Assembly: GCA_020086605.1 (NCBI GenBank)
Contig: JACBWW010000069.1
Location: 1,594,796-1,658,795, forward strand
DNA: 64,000 bases
Source of the DNA: Lanius collurio
Taxonomy: Eukaryota > Chordata > Aves > Passeriformes > Laniidae
Direction of reading: 5' to 3'
A program made the position numbers and the translations under genes. Positions 48,301-57,000 of this stretch are shown piece by piece. Numbering within the stretch: the first letter of the stretch is position 1; every line of letters starts with the position of its first letter. The notes below the pieces were generated by a model. It was not told the origin of the DNA and ran no database searches. It saw only the letters and a list, made by a program, of their open reading frames with translations.

Positions 48301-51300
48301 GTCCAAGAACTTGGCAGGGAAGCCAAGCTTCTGCACCACCCGTGCGTATTTCCTGGCTGCCAGCCGCGACTGCTCTTCGCTGAAGGAAGAAACCTTTATT
48401 GTAACCTCCAAACAGCCCTCAAATCACAGAGTCACAGGACGTTGGGGCTGGAAGGGACCTTAAAGATCACCTCATTCCACCTTCCTGCCATGGGCAGGGG
48501 CATCTTCCACTATCCTATGTTGCTCCAAGCCCTGTCCAACTTAGCCTTCAACACTTCCATGGATGGGGCTTTTCACTGAAGGAAGAGCAAAGGGGAAAAA
48601 ACAGCTTTGATTGGTGCTTTCCTCTGCTCTTGAGGTGGAATTCAGTTTATAGCCACCACTGTGCTAACCTGCACTCCAAAAAAAGAGATCCTGCTGCTCA
48701 GAATAGCAAGGCTCTATTCCCAGAACTGCTGCAGGGAGCTAAAAGGAGTAAGGCACTAGGTCATTCACCTTCCTGAGGTCTGGCTGAAGCCACTGGAGAT
48801 GTTGCATCACCCAGAGGTTCCCCTTTTGAGAGGTTTCTCAGTTCCTCAAAACAGCTTCTCAGTGCTGATCCAAGAGTTAGACTGCAGGCACCAGTATAAT
48901 CACCTGCCTGGGGTAGTGGTAGGGCCTGGAAAGAGGTCTCTAAAGTATGAGTTAATTCTAATTGACAGGTTTGGGACATAAAAGTCAAGACAATCTGCTG
49001 GATTTCAGGAAAAAAGCTTCAGAGTACAGAAATAAACTTTGCTTTTCCCCAACTCCCATTTTCTCTAGAGGCAGATGTGAACACAGACACTGAAGAGAGA
49101 CTTGACAGACACAAGTTATGTCCTAAACACTTTAAAAATCAGTGAGAAATGCAAATAATCCCTTAACAATTCCTGGGAATTTTAGCAGCTTTTCTGCTGA
49201 TGTCTGCTCAGCTCAATCTAAATTCAGGGACAGAAGTACACACTTCAGAAATTGCTAAGATGCTATCATGATGAAAGCAAGACTTTCAATACCAGTGCTT
49301 CATTTTTTCTTGCAATTAGTCCTTTGCTACATGTTTTAAACAAGAATTTCCAGACATTCTCTATCAAAATATATGCATAGCTGCACAATCCAGACCTTTA
49401 AAGAGAAAGAAAAAACCAGAAAAATACCTTTTTGCTCCTGTGCATACCATTTTTCCTGAACTGAAGATGAGGGCTGTTGTTCGTGGTTCCCTGATTCTCA
49501 TGATCACAGCAGCAAACCTCTACAAATTCAAAGGAGACCCTGACAGGAATTTAGTTGGTACTGTATTTCTGTTCAGCCTTGCAACCATTAACACTTTCAA
49601 AGCTTTTCACAACACATATTTGCTTTTGAAGTGTTTCTTTACCACCCTAAAGTTATTTTCCACCCACCTAGGAGCAGGGGAATTAAGACTACAGTCCCAG
49701 GACCATTGTGATCCATCAGCACTGACAAAGGGAAGTGAGGGTAAAGCTTTAGATTTACCTTTGGGTTATACTCCGCATTTCTGGCATGCAGAGCAATGTT
49801 CTTCAGATCCAGTTTACAAGCCAAGTTTACAGTTGACACAATATTCCTGAGGAAAATGAAAAGAATCTTCTCATTGCAAAAGCCAGCCACTGCAGAGCCA
49901 CCCCCAGCAGTGCTGGCTTAATGTGGAGCCACATTCCAATTAAGAATTGCCATCAACTGATTTCCTGCCTGTCTCTTTCCCACTCTAGCATTAAACTACT
50001 TCTGGCAAAACTTAAGTAATTCAATCCCCAAACTGCACTTTGAGATAGAACAAAGTATGAAATTATTAGTCCCTGAATTATAAGTTTGTGTTTCTTCCAA
50101 AAACTGCATCACTGAGGCCTTGCACAGCTTTGGATTGAACCATTACTGACTGTTTAGTTACTGCAGCACCCAAGGTAGGTAAGGGTGTGTTATTTTCTAC
50201 AGTTATAAACTACTCCATAGTTGCTCTATCCTAGACACAACAGCATCTTTTAATGAGGCCAGAGTTTCTCACACTTAGTTCTGTTTCTCCTTTTTCAAAA
50301 GCAGAGGGACATCTTTAAAACCCTGGAGTCTGCTGTCACTTGCATTTTCCTTCCTGGAAGAAATCCTTCTCTTCAAGTATCTCCATATTTTTGTTCAGTA
50401 TTTTCAGTTCATTTTCTCCACCTCTCCCCTTCAAGAGGAACAACTGCTCCTGTAGTTTTTTGGCTTATTTAAGAACAAGCCACGCTTGCTACATTCTCCA
50501 AGTGAAAAGTCAGAGCAACACCTTGCAGTTTAAGCCAAACTTTAACTATGGTGTATGCTACATAAATAATACATAAACTTACTGTAGCTGAGGAACTATT
50601 CCAGAGCTTTCTGAAGCTGGGGTCATAGGAGTCATTGGAGTCAGGGGAGGACACATGCCCAATGCTTCAGGAGATGGCTGAGCTCCACCTGGATGTGACA
50701 AGCGGCCTTCATCCATGAAAACACCACTGTCCTTGTTACTTGGTAGTGACCCATCAAGCTCTTTTTGTGTTTCATGGCCATCCTCAAAGAGATTTTGTTC
50801 TTTGTTTTCTTGGGTCACATCTGGAAGAAAGCTGAGATCTACGGAGGAGAAGTCTGTATGAAGCTGTTTGGGCTGACTTAACTGGGAACCAAACACCCCA
50901 TCTTCAGCTGCTTGAATTGGAAGTTCTACATCATAAGGGCTCATAGGAGTGAACAGATGAGGACTAGTGGAGAAGTCATCCTTGAATTAAGAAAAAGTGC
51001 CATTAGGGGTCTTGTATTAAAACAGTTACTTTAACTGGGAGAGCAAATTAATATTACTCTTCAAGGAGGATGTTTCAGTAATTTTTTCCCCAATAGGTAT
51101 TTTAGCAAAGAATAGTTTTATGATTGAAAGTGTGTCCTTTGCTTCTCTGTGAGTGTATAAAAATCCAGATAGCTTGTATAATGTACAATGCATTTTCCCA
51201 CCACAGTCCATGGGCACTCTGGAGAAATCCTGGGATAGCACAAATTGAGAAATGCTATTCACCTTCAGCCCTGGCTGCAGGTACAACACTGGCACTTCAC

Positions 51301-54046
51301 CCTTCAAAGCCACAGTCACACTTCAGCTACATGCACAACCACATAATCACACTCATGAGTTTTTTCCAAGGAAGACAGACAGCATTTTCTGGCTGCCTTT
51401 ACCTCCCATTCCATTTCCTCTCTCTGCTAGCGGGAGACAGTTGTCAACGTTGCTTTGTGCAACAGAGGGCAGCAGCTCACAGAAGCAGCAGCCGTTTATT
51501 CCTCAGCTCCTGGAGGCCGCCAGCCTGAGTGAAGCTAAAGATGAGAAGATGACACTAAAAAAAGCCTCACCACAGTCAGCAGAACCAGCATCCTGCCCTG
51601 CACACAACACACCTGCAAGTAAGCGCTTTCATACTAATATCCTTCTTTATCAACTATTTATCATTAAAAGCTGTTTAAAAGCACCATCCTATTGATGAGG
51701 CAAGAATTTTAGGGCAGGATTTATTCCCTCTCCATTGGTGCATAAGCATCTGCTCAGTGGAAAGCCTCTTCCTGAAGGTAGTTTCTGCCAACATCCACAG
51801 CAGGCAACATCTCAGACTACAGAATCCATACAAGAGGTTTTGTGTTTAATCAGGCATTTTTAGGTTCAAGAACCAGAAGGACTTGAAAAGTCCAAGCACA
51901 AATCAGAGCAGGGAACAGTGCATAAGACTGTGGCCCTCAAGTTGGCAGCAACTGCCTGACCTCCAGCAGGAGCAGGATTTCCAGATCAGCGCTTCCCAGC
52001 CCTGAGCTAGTGCTGCTCTCTTCTAGTCTGCTCACTTGGCAACCCAGCCATGCACACGGAGAGACCTCTGCTCCTGCTTTGCAGTATATTTGCCTGCAGA
52101 CACTTGGAAAACTCCTACAAAGTGACAAATCCTCCCAGAGGACCCTCACTAGCCTGACTAGAGATGCAATCAGGTCTAGCTCTGAAAGCATTACAAACAC
52201 ATTCAAAGTGGCTTCTAAAACTGACTCCTAAATGCAGAGCCCCATGCAAGACCAGGTGGGGCAGGGTGCTGTTAAATAAGTCTAGGTATTTCTTCACCCT
52301 TTTGAAATTAGGGCCCAAGAGCACTTTTCTAAGAATTAAGGTCAGATATAAATATATTAACAGTTACAAATAAAATATTACAGAATCACAAAAATACATC
52401 TATTTTAAACAGATATTTTCCAAGCCAGCAGCAGGGGAAGGAAGGCACAGTCTCTGCAAGAATTCCAGTGGACTAAGGATTAGCTGTACAGGAGCTCATT
52501 AGGAAGGTTTTGTACAAACCATAATGTAGAGAAAATGGTACAAAACCCCCCTGTGAGGCTACTCAGATCATACTAATAGGCATCAAAGAATAAACATAAC
52601 AGTAAAAAAAAAAAACCCAAAAAACCACCCAAACCCACAAACAACGAACAAAAGCCAGTTTGTGACATATCTTAAAGAAGCTGACAGAGAAACAAGTGGT
52701 ACATGAGGCTGGAAGTGTTACACAGCTGTTAAGTTTTTAGAAAGTAAAGTAAATGGCATAGAGGAGGTAGAAACAGAAAGCAAATTTCCCTTTCTGATCA
52801 GGTTCGCACCTAAGAGGTCTGAGGAAAAGCCCTGATAGGGTTAAATGCTGGGGAATATTTCCTTCTTGTCAGACAGATGCTGAGAGGCTGTGAAAGGGGC
52901 ACAAGACCATGTTTGTGTTGGGCTGGCTGCCAAGGGTTATTGCTATAGACTCCGGGTTAATTAACTTCACCGAAGGCCCCACCAACTGCATATCTTTGGA
53001 CATCTCCCGGGAGCTCCAGGGAGGAGATTTCACACACAGATCCTGTCTGAGATCCCTCATTTTGGGGCAGCTTGAGGGGAAAGAGCCTTTTTCACATCCA
53101 CTGCAGCAATCCCTGCAACTCAGGTAGATACAAATCAAACCCAGCTGCCTTGAGCAACAGACTTAGATTTTTCTTTTCTTCCCTACAGTGATATCACACA
53201 TCTGCTATTATCAAGTGTCCTAGCCAATCTGAAATATAAAGAGAGTACTAGCTTTTGTAAAAACTTTTTTATACCTTAGCACATTATAGACTTTGTGGGG
53301 GCACATTCAGAGGGCTTTACCCACTGCCACAGGAAAGTGCCAAGATTTAAACAGCTTGTGCTAAGGCTGTTTTCTGAGCTGAAAAGTAGTTTGCAACAGG
53401 ATGTAAAGAAGTTTTTTCCCCCTGAGTAACACTGATGCTCAGCTGTACAGTTCCAGCCCTCTCCTAGTCCCTCACCCGGTTGCTCCTACATCCACCTGAG
53501 AGCAAGACAACCATTCCAAATACCGAAATAAGGAACTTTTGTCGACATTTCCTAACCAGAACGAGGAGATGCGAGCCTCCTACCCTCTCAATGCCCGCCC
53601 ACACCAGCACCTGGGCCGATCCTCGCAAGCAGCATCCCACCGCAAGAGTTTAAACGCAGCCGCATAATCCCTCTTACAGGAAGTAAGAGCGACCTCCCCC
53701 TCCATGCTGCCGGCAGCTCAGGAATTGCCCGAAGCAGGGAGGAATCCCTCGGGACGGAGGACTTTCGGGCTCAGCCCAGCAGGAGTACGGTGATGACGCA
53801 GTTGAGGTACGGCTGCTTACCCATCTCTGGCACGGCTGCTTAGCCGTCTCCAGCACGGCGTTGGTGGTATAGTGGTGAGCATAGCTGCCTTCCAAGCAGT
53901 TGACCCGGGTTCGATTCCCGGCCAACGCAGTTCCCTTTTCCTTTAGTTTGTTTTCTTTCCCCCCCCCCCCCTTTATTTTTTCTTTCCTCCTTTACCTCCC
54001 CGCTGCAGCTCTCCAGGTACCGCTCCAGCGGCGAGGCACCCTCCAT
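45319..54046 (-). CDS. TBPL2: TATA-box-binding protein-like 2 (TBP2/TRF3), seven exons, 323 aa
   Basis: TBPL2 is the vertebrate-specific TBP paralogue that binds TATA DNA and, in mammals, replaces TBP in growing oocytes with TFIIA. The exons, 5' to 3', are 54046-53996, 50980-50583, 49846-49759, 49519-49428, 48379-48212, 47225-47131 and 45398-45319 (972 bases; all phases agree). The N-terminal 150 residues are divergent and end in [20 protein letters not shown], a motif shared with TBP. The core saddle is residues 151-323, with its two direct repeats. The four DNA-intercalating phenylalanines are present (F181, F198, F272, F289), as are N157 and N241. TBP itself is excluded by the N-terminus, which lacks a poly-Gln tract and starts [17 protein letters not shown], like the MEQEETYLELYLDQC of human TBPL2. 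Position next to ATG14 also fits. The protein is shorter than the human one (375 aa) because the N-terminus is shorter. Confidence 0.96.
47131..47225 (-). CDS. TBPL2: TBPL2 coding exon 6
   Basis: A 95-base exon, acceptor TTGAACAG, donor ACTG|GTAAGT. It encodes [20 protein letters not shown] and [11 protein letters not shown], with the second pair of intercalating phenylalanines (F272, F289). Confidence 0.96.
47471..47735 (-). repeat. CR1 LINE 3' fragment with extra 3' tail
   Basis: A well-preserved CR1 3' UTR (47506-47735). Past its normal end a 32-base extension (47471-47502, containing TTTATT, so AATAAA in sense) is shared with the copy at 48391. It lies in TBPL2 intron 5. Confidence 0.85.
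48212..48379 (-). CDS. TBPL2: TBPL2 coding exon 5
   Basis: A 168-base exon, acceptor TTCCTTCAG, donor AGCAG|GTATGA. It encodes [20 protein letters not shown] through LTHQQFS. The acceptor lies at the edge of a CR1-bearing insertion; see the repeat entries at 48376-48586. Confidence 0.96.
48376..48390. repeat. Direct repeat, left copy, spanning the exon 5 acceptor
   Basis: TTCGCTGAAGGAAGA. It covers the first four bases of TBPL2 exon 5 and the last eleven of intron 4, including the acceptor. It matches 48572-48586 at 14 of 15 positions. Confidence 0.75.
48391..48571 (-). repeat. CR1 LINE 3' fragment inserted at the TBPL2 exon 5 acceptor
   Basis: A 181-base insert: a 32-base tail (48391-48422) followed by a truncated CR1 3' UTR. 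It is flanked by 15-base direct repeats (48376-48390 and 48572-48586, 14 of 15 identical). The left repeat spans the real exon 5 splice acceptor. Confidence 0.8.
48572..48586. repeat. Direct repeat, right copy (duplicate acceptor)
   Basis: TTCACTGAAGGAAGA. On the minus strand it reads TCTTCCTTCAGTGAA, a second splice-acceptor-like sequence. Here it is preceded by a long pyrimidine tract (TTTTTTCCCCTTTGC) that is probably the original tract of the exon 5 acceptor. Confidence 0.7.
49428..49519 (-). CDS. TBPL2: TBPL2 coding exon 4
   Basis: A 92-base exon, acceptor TTTGTAG, donor AAAAG|GTATTT. It encodes [20 protein letters not shown] and [10 protein letters not shown], with the first pair of intercalating phenylalanines (F181, F198). 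Confidence 0.96.
49759..49846 (-). CDS. TBPL2: TBPL2 coding exon 3
   Basis: An 88-base exon, acceptor TTCCTCAG, donor AAG|GTAAAT. It encodes [20 protein letters not shown] and ARNAEYNPK, the start of the TBP saddle. Confidence 0.96.
50583..50980 (-). CDS. TBPL2: TBPL2 coding exon 2
   Basis: A 398-base exon, acceptor AATTCAAG, donor CTACA|GTAAGT. It begins [17 protein letters not shown] and includes [18 protein letters not shown], a diagnostic TBPL2 stretch, then the TPMTPMTP motif. Confidence 0.95.
53808..53853 (+). repeat. Two-unit 23-bp imperfect tandem repeat beside the tRNA gene
   Basis: Units 53808-53830 and 53831-53853 match at 18 of 23 positions (core ACGGCTGCTTA) and end 4 bases before the tRNA. 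A third partial unit would run into the tRNA start. Confidence 0.6.
53858..53929 (+). tRNA. tRNA-Gly (anticodon TCC)
   Basis: A 72-base tRNA that reads GGA codons. The acceptor stem GCGTTGG (53858-53864) pairs perfectly with CCAACGC (53922-53928), with discriminator A at 53929. The anticodon arm has loop CTTCCAA with anticodon TCC at 53891-53893, and the T arm has GGTTCGATTCC (B box). The A box TGGTATAGTGG is intact. A TTTT pol III terminator lies 7 bases downstream (53936-53939). As I recall it, the sequence is identical or nearly so to a mammalian tRNA-Gly-TCC, so the gene looks functional. It lies in TBPL2 intron 1 on the opposite strand. Confidence 0.97.
53996..54046 (-). CDS. TBPL2: TBPL2 coding exon 1
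   Basis: Seventeen codons, [17 protein letters not shown], then donor GAG|GTAAAG. The ATG at 54046-54044 is preceded in frame only by a GTG and no other ATG. Similarity to the LERYLxxC stretch of other TBPL2 proteins and the phase-0 join to exon 2 support it. This small exon is the least certain of the seven. Confidence 0.82.
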
Positions 54047-54091
54047 GGACGCAGCCACTGACCCAAACCTCCAACCTTACTCCGGTCCCGC

Positions 54092-54098
54092 TTTAAAT
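54092..54098 (-). promoter_or_regulatory. Weak TATA-like motif upstream of TBPL2
   Basis: ATTTAAA on the minus strand lies about 46 bases upstream of the TBPL2 ATG, in GC-rich surroundings. It would give a very short 5' UTR if used. Support is motif and spacing only. Confidence 0.22.
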
Positions 54099-54099
54099 C

Positions 54100-57000
54100 C
54101 CCAGGGACAGCACCGGGGCCACGTGTGGCTTGTCAGGGAGCAGAGCCCATCACAGCTGGGAGTTTTACCCTCATCAAGTCGCGTTGGAGCCTCTCACCTG
54201 CCTTCACGGCTGTCTGAGAGGGTTTGCCCCGTCCTGCAGGACTAGAGAAATCGGGGTGCTCTCATGTTCTCTACAGAAGCCTGAAAACACAACCTGTCCC
54301 CTAGGTCCTCTGAGCCTGCTTTCCTCTGCAAGGCTGAAGAGAAATGGGGAGTTGGACCTGTAGTTTAGACCTTGCACAGATTATGCTTTTTAACAAGCGT
54401 CATGTGCCCCTAACTTCTCCCACCTGCCTCATCAAGTGTAATGAGGCACATCTGGGCCTTTGAGAGGAGCCCTCCCCCAGCCAAAAGTGTTAACCTCAGA
54501 CTGAAGGCATTGTGATGGTTTGTTCTTAGCAGGGCAAACACTGCTTAGTGGGAAAACTTTTACTCTTTACATTCACTGTCCTCCCCGTGCAGACATTTCC
54601 CCTCTGAAATGTACTTCTGCTCTGTGGGAGTGATGATTTAGGGTCATTCCCTTTTCCCATGTCCCGGGGTGAGGCAGCACGTTCCCAGGAAGGAGTTCAT
54701 GTTGTGCCTGGCTGATGGATGCTGTGGGAGTGTCACACTGCCGACGCAGTTTGGCTTGGGCACTGCTTGAGTCGACAACAGCAGTTGCTGTCTGACTTGT
54801 TCCCTCTCTCCTGTCCTGTTGCTGTGTGGTGATGGATGGATGGATGGATGGATGGATGGAGGGATGGAGGGATGGATTTCTGTGGAGGCACAGCTGGGAA
54901 CCCATCTCTATCCCTGCCTGGGCTGGTGGAAGTGCTGACTGTTGCGATCACTCTGCCCAGTGCCCTGCCAGACAGGACTTTGCTGAGAGATTTGCTTATA
55001 AACAGCAAGCTGAGCTGAAGAAACCATTTGGAAGAAGATATCAAAGCTCAGACATGCAGCAGGTCTTTGGGAGCTGCTGCCAGGCTCTTCTCTCTGCCTC
55101 AGAGGTTCAAAAGCTTACATTAGTGCCCTTTATCCTGGGAGCAGAACATTCATGACTGATGAACATCCTTCCCTCCTCAGCCAGCCTGCTGGGCTGGTTT
55201 GTGGTATTTCTGGGACTCACCTTACAATTTATAGGTGCCAAATCCTCCCAGCCCCAGAAAACTCCAGCCTCAAGCAGGTTGATTTACATCACACAGCCTG
55301 TCCTGGAACACCCAGGAGGCAAATCAGGCAGCAAAGCAAGGAAAGGACCCACAGAAGGTTGTACCTCGAATTAGGGAGGCTGGTGCAGCTAGCTTGACTC
55401 AGCTCGGGGTGGTTAAATCTAAAATGTCCCATTTAGGGCTGGCAGGTGATTGGGGTGCTTGCAGATAGCTCTGTGACCTAGGATGTTTCTGTGGGCACAA
55501 CAGGATGGGGTACTGAGGGCTGTCTGTGGTGGGGGGCTCTGCTTCCACCAGCAGTGATAAGCCCAGCCCTCACAGCTGCTTCCTGACAGGGTGGGTCTGC
55601 ACTGCCCACACTAATCATTGAACGGAGCACAGGGGTTGTGCTGCGTTTTGCCCTTGCAGTGACGTTTCAGGGGGCCAGGATGTTGGTGCTTCCCCAGTGT
55701 GTGACGCTGTTGTTGTGCTTAAAGTGGGAAGCTGGAATACTGTGGTGCTCCTGGGGCTTCCCTGGTGCAGCTCTGCCTGCAGCATTGCAGCTGTAGTGCT
55801 GTGAGTTTCCTCAGCTAATTAATCCTTCATTGCAGAACCCCCTGGAGAGGAGATATGTTCATCCTGCACCCCCTGGGAATTGGTTTGTCTGCATTTTGTA
55901 AACCTGAGAGAGAGAAGGTCAACTTACGGTGTTCAACTGAGTGAGGCTACATCACAGATAAACATAAAATACAAATTTCTTAATAATGCTTCTTGCCTTA
56001 AATATGAACAAATGGCAAGGGCAGCATGAAGTGATGAGATTTTGGGTGAGTCATGGAGTTTGGTGTCTCAGGCTAAATGGGTGAAAGATTGTTTACCCAT
56101 CTGAAGAAGGGAAGATATTTAGAAAGATGAGAGATCATCTGAGGATCCAAGAGTCACACTGTGTGTGCAATTCAAGCTTTCAGGGTTGCTTTGCTATAGG
56201 GGAAGAGTGTTCTGGCTGCTACCCAAGGTATGGCTGTGCCTTGGGAGGGCTCTGTGCTCTCAGCCTCTTCTTCCAAGCTGGGCATCTGCTTGTGGTGCCC
56301 AGTGTGGGGCAGGCTCCATGAGGGGGGTGTGCAGTGATGAGAAGCCCCAGGGAGTGAAGGCCCAGGTGGTGGGAGGTCCAGAGAGCAGCGATCCAGTGAG
56401 CAGGAGGCACCGAATCCCTGGGCTTCTCCCTTCAGTCTCCCAATTTCTGTGTCTCTCCTTCTTAGTAATCAGAGGCATCATTTCCCCTCTGCTCCTTCCT
56501 TCTTCAGCAGGAGACTGACCCCTGTCACAGGCTGGACAGACGTTAATTCAAAATGTACCACTTGGGCCTCAGGAGACCAATCTCCTTAATTTCTGATCAT
56601 CCAAGTTAAATAATGGTAGAAAAGGCAACTATTTTTCCCATCCCAATTTTAAAAAATATTATTTCTCTCTCAAATTGCCTGGGATTTCACCCATCCTCTT
56701 CCTGACCCCCCTTCTTTTTTTTTCCTCTCCCTTTTTCCTCCTCCCTCTCTTCTTTTCCTCCCCTTCCCTTTTCCCCCACCTTTTTAATTCCCTTTGGAAA
56801 GCAGCAGCCATCCAGGTCCTGGCCAGAGTGACTCATGGCAGGACTGCTCAGAGCAGGGAAGGAGCCGCTGGAGGGGTGATGAATCACTGCAGTGCAGAGT
56901 TACTGTAATGATGAATTGTCATGAGTCTTAATTAGCAAATTGGTTAATTTTACTTAGAAAGTTGATGATTAGTGCAACAGTAAGTGCTTTGTGTATTCTC

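Larger units (their letters stand above)
50981..53995 (-). other. TBPL2: TBPL2 intron 1
   Basis: A 3.0-kb intron, donor GTAAAG and acceptor AATTCAAG. Just inside the donor it carries a 13-base C run (53959-53971, G-run in the transcript) and the antisense tRNA-Gly gene. The rest shows no coding exon. Confidence 0.75.

Noticed and set aside
52909..53127. 72-residue open frame in TBPL2 intron 1
   Set aside because: No homologue known to me, no splice signals, opposite strand to TBPL2. It reads cleanly, but chance is the simpler explanation.
54047..54058. Upstream GTG as start of TBPL2 (four extra codons)
   Set aside because: Vertebrate nuclear genes rarely use GTG, and the ATG at 54046 gives the expected N-terminus.
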